Source: Neoroseomonas marina
GTDB lineage: Bacteria > Pseudomonadota > Alphaproteobacteria > Acetobacterales > Acetobacteraceae
Length of the DNA: 64,000 nt
Direction of reading: 5' to 3'
Assembly: GCF_012927745.1 (NCBI RefSeq)
Contig: NZ_JABBKX010000009.1
Coordinates: 124,001 to 188,000, forward strand
A model generated the notes under the pieces. That model was given only the letters and a program-made list of their open reading frames with translations, had not been told where the DNA came from and did not search any database. Within the stretch, counting starts at the first letter, position 1. Each line of letters opens with the position of its first letter. Positions 9,176 to 17,231 of this stretch are shown here, piece after piece. A program made the translations under genes and the position numbers.

Positions 9176-9190
9176 CGTGCAAATTGCACG
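9176..9190. promoter_or_regulatory. 15-bp perfect palindrome, candidate operator
   Basis: CGTGCAA-A-TTGCACG is a perfect 7-1-7 palindrome at the edge of the A+T-rich stretch and reuses the TTGCAC word seen twice more just upstream. Its shape suits a dimeric helix-turn-helix repressor. It is a visual call only, with no regulator gene nearby. Confidence 0.4.
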
Positions 9191-9568
9191 TTAATCTTTT
9201 TCCAATCCGGTTGGCTCTCATCCAATGGTTGCCGCCATCCTGGCCGCCATCCGCCTTGGCGAGCGATATACACAACGCACCACTTGAAGTAACCAATACT
9301 TTGTCTCGGCCCGCCTTAACGCGACATCAAGGATCGATCATCACTATAAGCGAGCATGGCATCTTCCCATTCCGGTCCGCAATGCATCTTGTTGTTGCGG
9401 AAGAATATTATTTGTTCTTCTTTTGAATCGCATTCGGCGCCCACGTGGCGCGGACCAACAGATCGCCCGGACCGGATCGCCCCCGCGACCCGGTCGGATG
9501 GCAAGGACAGGTGGAATGGATGAGACGCGCTCCCCCCGGCGCGATGTCCATGGCGACCCGGCCCCTCG

Positions 9569-11179
9569 ATGCCGGACCGTGACATGAGCGCCAAGTCACA
9601 GCGCATGCCGCCGCTCGCGCACGGCGCCGGCATTGCCGAGACCAGCTGCGATCGCTGGGCGGATGGCGCGGGCCGACTTGCGGTGTTGCATCGCCGCGCC
9701 GACGGCTCCGAGGAACGCGTCTCCTTCGACGCCTTGCGCTCGACCTCGGCCCGCCTCGCCGAAGTGCTGCGCGGCCATGGCGTGAAGCGCGGCGACCGCG
9801 TCGCCACGCTGCTGAAGCCCGGCCCGGATGCGGTGGTCTCGCTGCTCGCCGTGCTCCGCGCCGGCGCGGTCGCGGTGCCCATGGGGCATGCCCTTCGTCA
9901 TGCCGCGCTCGCCTACCGGCTGCGGGATTGCGGGGCGGTGGCGGTGATCACCGACGATGGCGGCCTCGGCGACATGGAGGGGATCGCCCCCGGGCTGCCC
10001 TCTCTGCGCTTCGTCGTCTCGGCCGGCGCTCCAGCGGCGCATGTCGTCTCACTCTGGACCGAGGCGCAGCGCGCCGCCGCCGATGCGCCGGCCGAACCCG
10101 TGACGGCCGACGACCCCGCGCTGATCCTGTACGGCACGGACCAGGCCGGACGGCCACGCGGCGTGCTGCACGCCCATCGGGCGCTCGCGGCGCAGCTCGG
10201 CGCCTTCGCGCTCCTGCACGAGGGCCTGCCGGCCCAGGGCGACCTGCTCTGGACGGAATGCGATTGGGCCGCGGGCGCGACCTGGCTCGATACCGTGCTG
10301 CCTGCCCTGAGCCTCGGCGTCCCGGTGCTTGCGCACAGCGTTCCTGTGACCGAACCCGTGCGCATCCTGGCCATGCTGGCGGAAGACGGCGTGCGCAACG
10401 CGGTGCTCTCGCCGGCCACGCTGCGACGGCTGATGGAAGCCGGGACCGGGGCCATGCCATCCGGCCTGCAGCTGCGCAGCCTCGCGACCTGGGGCGGCGC
10501 GCTGGGCCAGGACGTCATCGACTGGGCCTCCGCAACCTTCCGCGTGCCGCTCAACGACTGCCTGACACGGCCGGAGTTCGGCATCCTGCTCTGCACCTCG
10601 TCGCGGCTCGCGCCGGCACGTGCCGGTCGGCTCGGGGGCGCGGCACCAGGCCGCAGCGTCGCGATCGTCGACGCCGAGGGACGCGAGGTGCCGATGGGCC
10701 AGCGCGGCGAGATCGCGCTGCGCCGACCGGATGCGGGACTCTTCCTCGGCTATTGGAAGGATGCAGGCGTCGCCCCCACGGCCGACCATGGCGGCGCGTG
10801 GGTGCTGACGGGCGAAAGCGGCTTCGTCGATGCCGACGGATGCGTCTCCGCCCTGCCGCCGCCGGTTGCCGCGTCGCGCCATGCGGAGGTCGAGACCTTC
10901 CTGCTCGCGCATCCGGCCGTGGCGCGGGCCACGGTCATCGGGCCGGGCGGTCTGCCCTTCGGTCCGGAGGCCACGGCCATCGTGGTGCCACGCCAAGGGA
11001 CGGTGCCTGGCCCCGACCTCGCCGACGAGCTCCGCGGCTTCCTTCGCGCCCGGCTGTCGAGCGATGTCTGCCCGCGCCGCGTCGCCTTCGCGCTGGACCT
11101 GCCTCCGCCGGAACTCGGGCTGATGCCCGCGGCCCTCGGCAAGGCCGTCGGGCTCGGTGGCGGCCCGGCGGAAGGGTAG
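9569..11179 (+). CDS. AMP-binding (acyl-CoA synthetase-like) protein with degenerate motifs
   Basis: This 536-residue protein has the overall fold pattern of acyl-adenylating enzymes (RGDRVATLLKPGPDAVV, VLRAGAVAVPMG). The core motifs are altered. The P-loop usually reading YTSGTTGxPKG is YGTDQAGRPRG here, so its lysine is Arg. The YGxTE motif is replaced by CLTRPEFG, TGD is TGE, and the GRxDDxIK hinge is missing. A near C-terminal GK remains (residues ~527-528). It may be catalytically weak or inactive. ATG 9569 is used; ATG 9584 is an alternative. It converges on the M20 gene with a 6-nt gap and has no operon partner. Confidence 0.8.
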   Translation: MPDRDMSAKSQRMPPLAHGAGIAETSCDRWADGAGRLAVLHRRADGSEERVSFDALRSTSARLAEVLRGHGVKRGDRVATLLKPGPDAVVSLLAVLRAGAVAVPMGHALRHAALAYRLRDCGAVAVITDDGGLGDMEGIAPGLPSLRFVVSAGAPAAHVVSLWTEAQRAAADAPAEPVTADDPALILYGTDQAGRPRGVLHAHRALAAQLGAFALLHEGLPAQGDLLWTECDWAAGATWLDTVLPALSLGVPVLAHSVPVTEPVRILAMLAEDGVRNAVLSPATLRRLMEAGTGAMPSGLQLRSLATWGGALGQDVIDWASATFRVPLNDCLTRPEFGILLCTSSRLAPARAGRLGGAAPGRSVAIVDAEGREVPMGQRGEIALRRPDAGLFLGYWKDAGVAPTADHGGAWVLTGESGFVDADGCVSALPPPVAASRHAEVETFLLAHPAVARATVIGPGGLPFGPEATAIVVPRQGTVPGPDLADELRGFLRARLSSDVCPRRVAFALDLPPPELGLMPAALGKAVGLGGGPAEG

Positions 11180-11185
11180 GTCCCT

Positions 11186-12388
11186 TCACGCGGAGAGGAA
11201 CCTCTCCGCCGCGCTGCCCAGGACCTCGCAGCACAGCGCCAGGTCTTCTTCCTTCGTGTCCTCCGCCCAGTGGTGGCTGATGCCGCCGATGGAAGGCGTG
11301 AACAGCATCGCCGCGGGCATCCGCTTCGCGATGTACTGCGCGTCGTGGCCGGCGCCCGAGGGCATGCGCGTCCAGGCGCCCGGCGCGAGATCCTGCGCCG
11401 CGGCCTCGAGCGCGGCCATCATCGCCGGATCGCAGATCGCCGGCGTGGCGCGCGACTTCTGGGTCAACGTCGCCGGGCACTTCTCGCGCCGGTTGCTCTC
11501 CTGCACAAGGCGACGGAGCGTCTGCTCCATCCGTTCCAGCACAGGCACGGCGACGTCGCGGAACTGGAACAGCACCTCGGCCGAGCCGGGAATGATCGAT
11601 GGCGCGCCGGGTTCGAGCGCGATGCGCCCCGTGGTCCAGGTCGAGCGCTCGCCGCAGACGCGGGGGAATTCCTGATCGATCGCCGCGAGGAGACGCACGG
11701 CGGACAAGCCGGCGTCCTTGCGCTCCGCCATGGTGGTGCCGCCGGCGTGGTCCTGCTGGCCCTCGAAGCGGATCAGCCACTGCCAGATGGCGACGATGCC
11801 GGTGACGACGCCGACGCGCAGGCCCTGGGATTCCAGGTTCGTCCCCTGCTCGATGTGCATCTCGAAGAAGCCCTTGTGCCGGCCGGGTTCGAGTTGCATG
11901 CGCGGCTTGCCGGCGAGACCCGCGGCGGCGAGCGCCTCGCGCAGCGGCTGGCCGTCGTTGCGGCTGCGGCTGCGGTCCATCTCCTCCTCGGACAACTCGC
12001 CGATGATGGAGCGGGAGCCGAGGAAGCCCCCCTCGAAATGGCCTTCCTCGTCGGCGAAGGCGCAGACATCGACCGGCAGTCCTGCGCGCGCCAGCGCCAC
12101 GCCCGCGACGACGCCAAGCGCGCCGTCGAGCCATCCGGCCTGGTTCTGGCTCTCGATATGGCTACCCACCAGCAGGTGCGGGCCCGGCCCCTTGTGGCGG
12201 CCATAGACATTGCCGATGCCGTCGATCGAGGCCTCGAGCCCGCAGGCGGTAAGCTTCTCCACCAGCCAGCGGCGGCTTTCCATGTCCTGCGGCGAATAGG
12301 TCGGCCGGTGCACGCCGGTCCTGTAGGCCCCGATCCTGCGGAGGTCGTTCAGGTCCTTGAGGAACTGCTCGGTATCGATACGCGCCAT
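11186..12388 (-). CDS. M20 family Zn-dependent amidohydrolase (N-carbamoyl-amino acid hydrolase / allantoate amidohydrolase type)
   Basis: This 400-residue protein matches the HyuC/AllC branch of M20 metallohydrolases. It has GSHIESQNQAGWLDGALGV (metal His and bridging Asp), FADEEGHFEGGFLGS (general base Glu pair), FEMHIEQG, GAGHDAQ and GISHHWAEDT near the C-terminus. It probably hydrolyses an N-carbamoyl or ureido amide, releasing ammonia and CO2. Two residues deviate: the H-x-D dyad is H-I-E, and the usual EEGxRF is EEGHF. Hydantoinase-like genes lie at 19.7-23.4 kb and 27.7-31.4 kb, but it is not in their operons. The exact substrate is not determinable. Confidence 0.87.
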   Translation of the reverse strand: MARIDTEQFLKDLNDLRRIGAYRTGVHRPTYSPQDMESRRWLVEKLTACGLEASIDGIGNVYGRHKGPGPHLLVGSHIESQNQAGWLDGALGVVAGVALARAGLPVDVCAFADEEGHFEGGFLGSRSIIGELSEEEMDRSRSRNDGQPLREALAAAGLAGKPRMQLEPGRHKGFFEMHIEQGTNLESQGLRVGVVTGIVAIWQWLIRFEGQQDHAGGTTMAERKDAGLSAVRLLAAIDQEFPRVCGERSTWTTGRIALEPGAPSIIPGSAEVLFQFRDVAVPVLERMEQTLRRLVQESNRREKCPATLTQKSRATPAICDPAMMAALEAAAQDLAPGAWTRMPSGAGHDAQYIAKRMPAAMLFTPSIGGISHHWAEDTKEEDLALCCEVLGSAAERFLSA

Positions 12389-12527
12389 GATGGGGTCCCT
12401 TCGAACTCCGTCCCATGCTGCGGCGCGAAATCCATCGCGGCAAGCCGGGCCTTAACCGGATCGCAACACCACCCACGCTTTTGTTGGGGCGCCGCAAATC
12501 GCGGCTTTGGTGTCGGAGAGGCCGAAA

Positions 12528-12737
12528 ATGACCGACTTGGCTTATGCCCCCCGCCAGCCCGAGCGCGTCGATTCCGTCGCTTTGCTGCAGTCCAATCAGG
12601 GCGCGGAACTGCACCTGCGCAGCCAGACGGGCGCGCTGCTGCGCGTGCCGCTCGCCGACGCGGACCACCTCAAGGGTCTCGCGGCGCTCGCGACGATGGC
12701 GGGCGCCCTCGGCAACCTGACGGCGAAGCCGGGCTGA
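12528..12737 (+). CDS. Small hypothetical protein, 69 aa
   Basis: Not recognised. The ATG at 12528 has a GGAGAGG ribosome site about 7 nt upstream, and codon use matches neighbouring genes. The 69 residues are soluble and Leu/Ala-rich, starting MTDLAYAPRQPERVDS. It ends directly against the stop of the convergent SDR gene (12738) and has no partner. An upstream GTG at 12507 is less likely because the ribosome site sits between the two starts. Confidence 0.6.
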   Translation: MTDLAYAPRQPERVDSVALLQSNQGAELHLRSQTGALLRVPLADADHLKGLAALATMAGALGNLTAKPG

Positions 12738-13508
12738 TCAGCGGCTTTCGAGCGTCAGCCCGCCATCCACCACGATGGTCTGGCCGGTGACCATGGCGGC
12801 GCCGGCGAGGAGGAAGACCATCACCTCCGCAAGGTCGGCGGGCTGGCAGCGGCGCTTCAGCAGGGCCTTCTCGGCGCTGGCCTGCCGGCGCTCCTCGGTC
12901 CATTCCACCATCCAGGTGGAATCCACCGCACCCGGAGCGATCGCATTGACCCGCACCTCGGGCGACAGGGATCGAGCGAGGTTCTTCGTCAGGCTGATGA
13001 CGCCGGCCTTGGTCGCGCCGTAGGCCATCGACGACCCCGGGCTGTCGAGGCCGGCGATGGAGGCGACGCTGACCACCGCGCCGCCGGCGGCCTTGAGCGC
13101 CGGCGCGGCCGCCTTCGTACAGCGGAACACGCCGAGCAGGTTCACCTGTAGCACCGTGTCCCACAGATCCTCGGTCAGGCGATCGAGCTGCTTCGGCTGG
13201 ATGATGGTCCGGGTCCCCGGTGTGCCCGCGTTGTTCACCAGGTAGTCGAGCCGGCCGAGATCGGCGACGGCGCGGTTCACCATGCGCACGCCATCCTCGG
13301 CCTCGCCCACGTTGCCGGGAGCGGAGATCGCGTCATGCCCGTTGGCGCGCAGCTTCGCCACCACCTCCGGCCCGCGCGGATCGTCGGCCAGGTGATTGAT
13401 GGCGACCTTCGCGCCGGATTCCAGGAGCATCACCGCGGTGGCGAGGCCGATGCCCGAGGCGCCGCCGGTGACGAGCGCCGTCTTGCCCTTGAGGTCGTAG
13501 CGGATCAT
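12738..13508 (-). CDS. SDR family oxidoreductase
   Basis: This 256-residue short-chain dehydrogenase has TGGASGIG near residue 13, NNAG, the catalytic Ser in SVASIAGL and YGATKAG with the Tyr/Lys pair; it ends VVDGGLTLESR. The start at ATG 13508 overlaps the stop of the 3-hydroxyacyl-CoA dehydrogenase gene by 4 nt. It is the last gene of a three-gene set with that dehydrogenase and a ThDP enzyme, which suggests stepwise oxidation and C-C cleavage of a hydroxy-acid. The substrate is unknown. Confidence 0.92.
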   Translation of the reverse strand: MIRYDLKGKTALVTGGASGIGLATAVMLLESGAKVAINHLADDPRGPEVVAKLRANGHDAISAPGNVGEAEDGVRMVNRAVADLGRLDYLVNNAGTPGTRTIIQPKQLDRLTEDLWDTVLQVNLLGVFRCTKAAAPALKAAGGAVVSVASIAGLDSPGSSMAYGATKAGVISLTKNLARSLSPEVRVNAIAPGAVDSTWMVEWTEERRQASAEKALLKRRCQPADLAEVMVFLLAGAAMVTGQTIVVDGGLTLESR

Positions 13509-14467
13509 GCGTCGCGCTCCAGTCCTGCCATGGTGCCGATGTCGCGCAGCGCCTTGCGCAGCGCCAGCAGGCGGCGGTCGCGCTCCTCGAACAATGTCGC
13601 CGGATCCTTTCCGCCCCAGTCGTAGAAGCCGCCGCCGGACATCACGCCGGTCTTCCCGGCGGCGACCAGCTTGTCGAGGCTTTCGCTGTGCCCGCGCACC
13701 TCGGGCGGCGTGTACATCCTGTTGCGCAGCGCGTGCTGCATCATCGGCAGGCCGGTGAAGTCGGCCTTGGCGAGGACGCCCAGGATCGGCAGCCGCAGCG
13801 CGATGCCGTGGATGATGGCGGCGTCGATCTCCTCCGGCGTCGCGACGCCGTCGTCGAGCAGCTGCTGCACCTCGAGCCCGATCGCCGATTGCAGGCGGTT
13901 GGCGATGTAGCCGGGGACGAACTTCCGCATGACGATGGGCTGCTTGCCCATGGCGGCGCACATGGCGCGCACGGTCTCGATGCAGGCGGGATCGGTCTCC
14001 GGCCCGCCGACGATGTCCACCAGGTCGACCAGGTAGGGCGGCGTGTACCAATGCGCGATCAGCGTGCGCCGCTGTCGCGCCGCCGGCATCAGCGGGAAGA
14101 TGTCGAGGTAGGAGGTGTTGGAGGCGATGATCGCATCCTTCGGCGCAACCGCGTCGAGCTGCGCGTAGAGGGTGCGCTTGGCGTCCGGGTTCTCGACGAT
14201 CGCCTCGACGATCAGTTCCGCGCCCTCGACGCAGTCGGCGAGGCTTTCATGCCGGGTCACCGCCTGGGCCAGATGCGCCGACGTCCAGCCTTCGGGCGCC
14301 TCGCCCGCCGCGGCGAGTGTGGCGAGCGCCTTCTCCATCAACCCCTGCGCCTTGGCGAGAGTCGCGGGGCTGCTGTCGGTCAGGCGCACCGAATGCCCGC
14401 CAAGGGCGAAGACCAGCGCGAGGGCATGGCCCATCGTGCCGGCACCGAGAACTGCGACGCGGGACAT
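13505..14467 (-). CDS. 3-hydroxyacyl-CoA dehydrogenase family protein
   Basis: This 320-residue protein begins MSRVAVLGAGTMGHA, the NAD-binding GxGxxG of the HAD/HibADH-like dehydrogenases. It has the middle motif ASNTSYLDI and the substrate loop IAHWYTPPYLVDLVDIVGG, and a C-terminal helical domain with VPGYIANRLQ. The usual HFFNPP around the catalytic His is HWYTPP, which points to a branch acting on non-fatty hydroxy-acids (gulonate- or carnitine-dehydrogenase-like). I choose ATG 14467; the frame opens with TTG 14473, which would overlap the upstream stop. Confidence 0.88.
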   Translation of the reverse strand: MSRVAVLGAGTMGHALALVFALGGHSVRLTDSSPATLAKAQGLMEKALATLAAAGEAPEGWTSAHLAQAVTRHESLADCVEGAELIVEAIVENPDAKRTLYAQLDAVAPKDAIIASNTSYLDIFPLMPAARQRRTLIAHWYTPPYLVDLVDIVGGPETDPACIETVRAMCAAMGKQPIVMRKFVPGYIANRLQSAIGLEVQQLLDDGVATPEEIDAAIIHGIALRLPILGVLAKADFTGLPMMQHALRNRMYTPPEVRGHSESLDKLVAAGKTGVMSGGGFYDWGGKDPATLFEERDRRLLALRKALRDIGTMAGLERDA

Positions 14468-14469
14468 GC

Positions 14470-16149
14470 TCAAGCTCCTTCAGGGGCCCAGGGCGCGGGG
14501 GCGCGGGCCTCGATGTCGGTGGCGACGTCCACCACCATGGTGTGGTCGGCAGCCATGGCGCGTTGCAGCGCCGGGCCGATGTCGTCCGGCCGCTCGACGC
14601 GAATGCCGTCGAGGCCGAAGGACCGTGCGACCTCGGTGAAGTCGGTCGGGCCGAAGCGCAGCAGTTCGGCCGCGGCATCCGGACGGTTGCCGGCCTGGCG
14701 CACCAGGTTCGGCCAGCCCTGGCCGAATCCCGAATTGTTGTTCACCACCAGCGTCACGGCGATGCCGCGCCGGCGCGCCGTCTCGAGTTCCGCGAGGTGG
14801 TAGTAGAACGCGCCGTCCCCCGTCCAGCACACCACCTTGCGATGCGACGCGGCGCATTTCGCGCCCAGCGCTGCCGGGAAGGACCAGCCGAGCGACCCGG
14901 CCGCCCGCAGGTAGGTCTGCGTCGGTTCGAGGTCGACCAGCGTACCGGTCCAGATGCCGGAATAGCCTGTATCCGCGACCAGGATACCGTCGGAGGGCAG
15001 TGCGGCGGTGATCTCGGCAGCCAGCCGCGCGGGGTCGATCGGCGTCGCTCCGCTGCCGAGGCGTGGCGCGATCTCAGTCCGCCATTCCGCCATGCGCGCC
15101 CGGGCTGAAGCCAGATACGCCCCATCGCGCGACGGCTTGCCCAACGCCGCCGCCAGTGCCCGCAGACCCGCGCGCGGATCGGCCTGCACGGCGACGACGG
15201 CCGGGTAGGATCGGTCGAACTCCAGCGGGTCCGCGTCGATCTGCACCACCACCGCCCCGGCCTTGGGCGTACGCCAGTAATTGGTCAGCATGTCCCCGGT
15301 GTCGGCGCCGACCATCAGGATCAGATCGGCCTCCTGCAAGATTCGGTTGGCCGGCGGTGCGGCGTAGGCCCCGGCGACGCCGATATGCAGCGGATGGCGC
15401 GTGGAGACGATGCCGCGCGCCCCGAGCGCTGTCGCGATGGGCGCGGCCAGTGCCTCGGCGACCGCGATCAGTTCCGCTCCGCAGCCCGACAGCGCGGCGC
15501 CGTCGCCGGCCACGATGGCGACGCGCGGCGCGGCGATCAGCGCCTTCGCCGCGGCTGCGATGCTGGCCGCGTCGGGCTCCGGCCGGTGCAGCGGCGTGCG
15601 GAAGGCCGAGAGATCCAGCGGCGGCGTCGCGACCGTCCCCGTCTCGACCACCTCTCCCATCAGGCCGAACAGGTCGAGATGGACGGGCCGGGGCGGCATG
15701 GCGGTCGCGGCTGCGAAGGCCTGGCGCAGCGCGCGCGGCAGGTCGGCCGCATCAGCGATATCGGCGCCGTACTTGGTGACCGGCGCGAAGAGCGGCCCGT
15801 GGTCGAGTTCCTGATAGGCGTTGCGGTGCTGGTGGGCCGGCACCTTGCGGCCCGTCATCGCGACGATCGGCGTGCGTGCGAGCCAGGCATCCTGCAGCCC
15901 GGCCGCGAGGTTCGCCGCGCCGACCGACTGCGCCGCCACCACGCCCGGCCGGCCCGAGACGCGCGCATAACCATCGGCCATGTAGACCGCCGCCTTCTCG
16001 GTATGCGCGAGCACCGGCGCGACGCCGGCCTCTGACAGCGCCAGCAGCGTGCGCCTCAGTACCGCGTCGACGAAGAAGACGTGGGTCTGGCCGGACGCCG
16101 CGAGGCTCGCCGCCAACCAGGCGCCGCCGCCCATCGTTCCGCTGCTCAT
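14470..16149 (-). CDS. Thiamine diphosphate-binding enzyme (acetolactate synthase / benzoylformate decarboxylase-like)
   Basis: This 559-residue protein has the three-domain ThDP layout. The catalytic Glu is in HTEKAAVYMADGYAR (E51), and the ThDP/Mg motif begins GDGAFYYH (444-446) and closes with NNNSG (470-474). I choose the start ATG 16149 because the conserved domain begins just after it. The protein could be a decarboxylase or a carboligase; the sequence does not decide. It is the first gene of the ThDP-HAD-SDR minus-strand run and is divergent from a Bug receptor at 16227, so that receptor may import its substrate. Confidence 0.9.
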   Translation of the reverse strand: MSSGTMGGGAWLAASLAASGQTHVFFVDAVLRRTLLALSEAGVAPVLAHTEKAAVYMADGYARVSGRPGVVAAQSVGAANLAAGLQDAWLARTPIVAMTGRKVPAHQHRNAYQELDHGPLFAPVTKYGADIADAADLPRALRQAFAAATAMPPRPVHLDLFGLMGEVVETGTVATPPLDLSAFRTPLHRPEPDAASIAAAAKALIAAPRVAIVAGDGAALSGCGAELIAVAEALAAPIATALGARGIVSTRHPLHIGVAGAYAAPPANRILQEADLILMVGADTGDMLTNYWRTPKAGAVVVQIDADPLEFDRSYPAVVAVQADPRAGLRALAAALGKPSRDGAYLASARARMAEWRTEIAPRLGSGATPIDPARLAAEITAALPSDGILVADTGYSGIWTGTLVDLEPTQTYLRAAGSLGWSFPAALGAKCAASHRKVVCWTGDGAFYYHLAELETARRRGIAVTLVVNNNSGFGQGWPNLVRQAGNRPDAAAELLRFGPTDFTEVARSFGLDGIRVERPDDIGPALQRAMAADHTMVVDVATDIEARAPAPWAPEGA

Positions 16150-16226
16150 GTCGCTTTCGCTTCCTCCTCGCTTGCCGGTAGCCTGCCGCCAGAGGCCTGC
16201 GCCGACAAGCAGGCAGGAGGGAACGC
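16150..16226. promoter_or_regulatory. Divergent promoter region, ThDP operon and Bug receptor
   Basis: These 77 bp separate two divergently transcribed units whose products plausibly act in one pathway. On the plus strand an aggaggga ribosome site precedes the Bug gene start; on the minus strand a gaggaggaagc site precedes the ThDP gene. No operator is obvious by eye. Confidence 0.45.
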
Positions 16227-17159
16227 ATGAGGAAGATGCTGGCCGCGCTCGTCGCGGCATGGGTGCTGCCTGCCCTGCCCGCGACCGCGCAGGTGCAGAT
16301 GATCGTGAACTTCGCGGCCGGCGGCCCGACCGACATCGTCGGACGGCTGATGCAGAACGAAATGGCCGCCGCCCTCGGCCAGCCCGTGGTGGTGCGCAAC
16401 GTCACCGGCGCCGGCGGCACGATCGGCACGGCGGAAGCCGCCCGCGCCAGGCCGGACGGGCAGACCATCCTGTTCTCTCCGGTCGGTCCGATGGCGATCC
16501 AGCCGCATTTCCGGCGCGGACTGTCCTACGGCCTCGAGAACTTCGCCGCGATCTGCCAGGTCGCCGACAGCCCCGTGGTGATGATGACGCCCAAGACCTC
16601 CGGGCTGCGCACGGTCGCCGATGTGGTCGCGCGGGCTCGGGCGCAGGGCACGGGATTTCCCTTCGCCTCGACCGGGGCGGGCAGCATCCCGCACATCTCG
16701 AACGTCGCGCTCATGCGGCTTGCGAACATCGAGATGAACCACATCCCCTATCGCGGCTCGGGCGAGGTGATGCTCGCCTTCCAGCAGGGCCAGGTGCAGC
16801 TATTCACCGACCAGACGCTGCTGATCCGGCAATACGACCTGCACCCGATCGCCTTCCTGACCGAGCGCCGCAACCCCGAATTCCCCAACGTGCCGACCAT
16901 GCGCGAACAGGGCTACGACCTGGTCTACACGATCTGGTCCGGACTCTACGCGCCCGCCGGCACGCCGGAACCGGTCATGGCGCGGCTGGAAGCGGCCTGC
17001 GACCGCACCATGCGCAACGCCGAGGTCGTCGCGGGCATGAACCGCGTGGCGCAACCGATCCTGTATCGGAATCGCGCCGACTTCGCGGCCTTCTCGAATG
17101 CCGAGAGCGAGAAGTTCCGCGCGCTGATTGAGGCCGCCGGACTGCGCTCGGCCGAGTAG
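16227..17159 (+). CDS. Bug family tripartite tricarboxylate transporter substrate-binding protein
   Basis: This 310-residue protein has a clear signal peptide (MRKMLAALVAAWVLPALPATA), then the Bug entry VQMIVNFAAGGPTDIVGR and the ligand motif IPYRGSGE. It is a periplasmic solute receptor; no membrane components are adjacent. It is divergent from the ThDP operon and 72 nt upstream of a D-aminoacylase-like amidohydrolase, so it may serve either. The ligand is unknown. An aggaggga ribosome site about 5 nt upstream supports the ATG. Confidence 0.92.
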   Translation: MRKMLAALVAAWVLPALPATAQVQMIVNFAAGGPTDIVGRLMQNEMAAALGQPVVVRNVTGAGGTIGTAEAARARPDGQTILFSPVGPMAIQPHFRRGLSYGLENFAAICQVADSPVVMMTPKTSGLRTVADVVARARAQGTGFPFASTGAGSIPHISNVALMRLANIEMNHIPYRGSGEVMLAFQQGQVQLFTDQTLLIRQYDLHPIAFLTERRNPEFPNVPTMREQGYDLVYTIWSGLYAPAGTPEPVMARLEAACDRTMRNAEVVAGMNRVAQPILYRNRADFAAFSNAESEKFRALIEAAGLRSAE

Positions 17160-17231
17160 CCACCGGGGCGCGCTTCCCGCCCCCCAAGCGCTGCTGCATG
17201 CTGCGCGCCGACCGTGACAGGAGATCGGCGC

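Larger units (their letters stand above)
8953..9568. promoter_or_regulatory. Long intergenic spacer with A+T-richer core and inverted repeats
   Basis: About 616 bp carry no convincing gene. The stretch from roughly 9190 to 9425 is visibly A+T-richer than its surroundings. There are three TTGCAC words (near 9048, 9100 and 9184) and two inverted repeats that are listed separately. A plus-strand frame from GTG 9124 to 9426 shows no protein-like pattern and is treated as chance. The spacer must hold the promoter of the AMP-binding gene at 9569 and probably that of the small minus-strand gene. Confidence 0.55.

Noticed and set aside
8953..9273. N-terminal extension of the small minus-strand gene
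   Set aside because: The residues are Arg/Cys/Trp-rich and the good ribosome site is at the internal ATG 8952.
9389..9411. Promoter-like TTGTTG and TATTAT boxes
   Set aside because: The spacing is only 11 bp, far from the 16-18 bp expected of a sigma-70 promoter.
9124..9426. 100-codon frame in the long spacer before the AMP-binding gene
   Set aside because: It has a GTG start without a ribosome site, covers the palindromes and the A+T-rich stretch, and shows no protein-like pattern.
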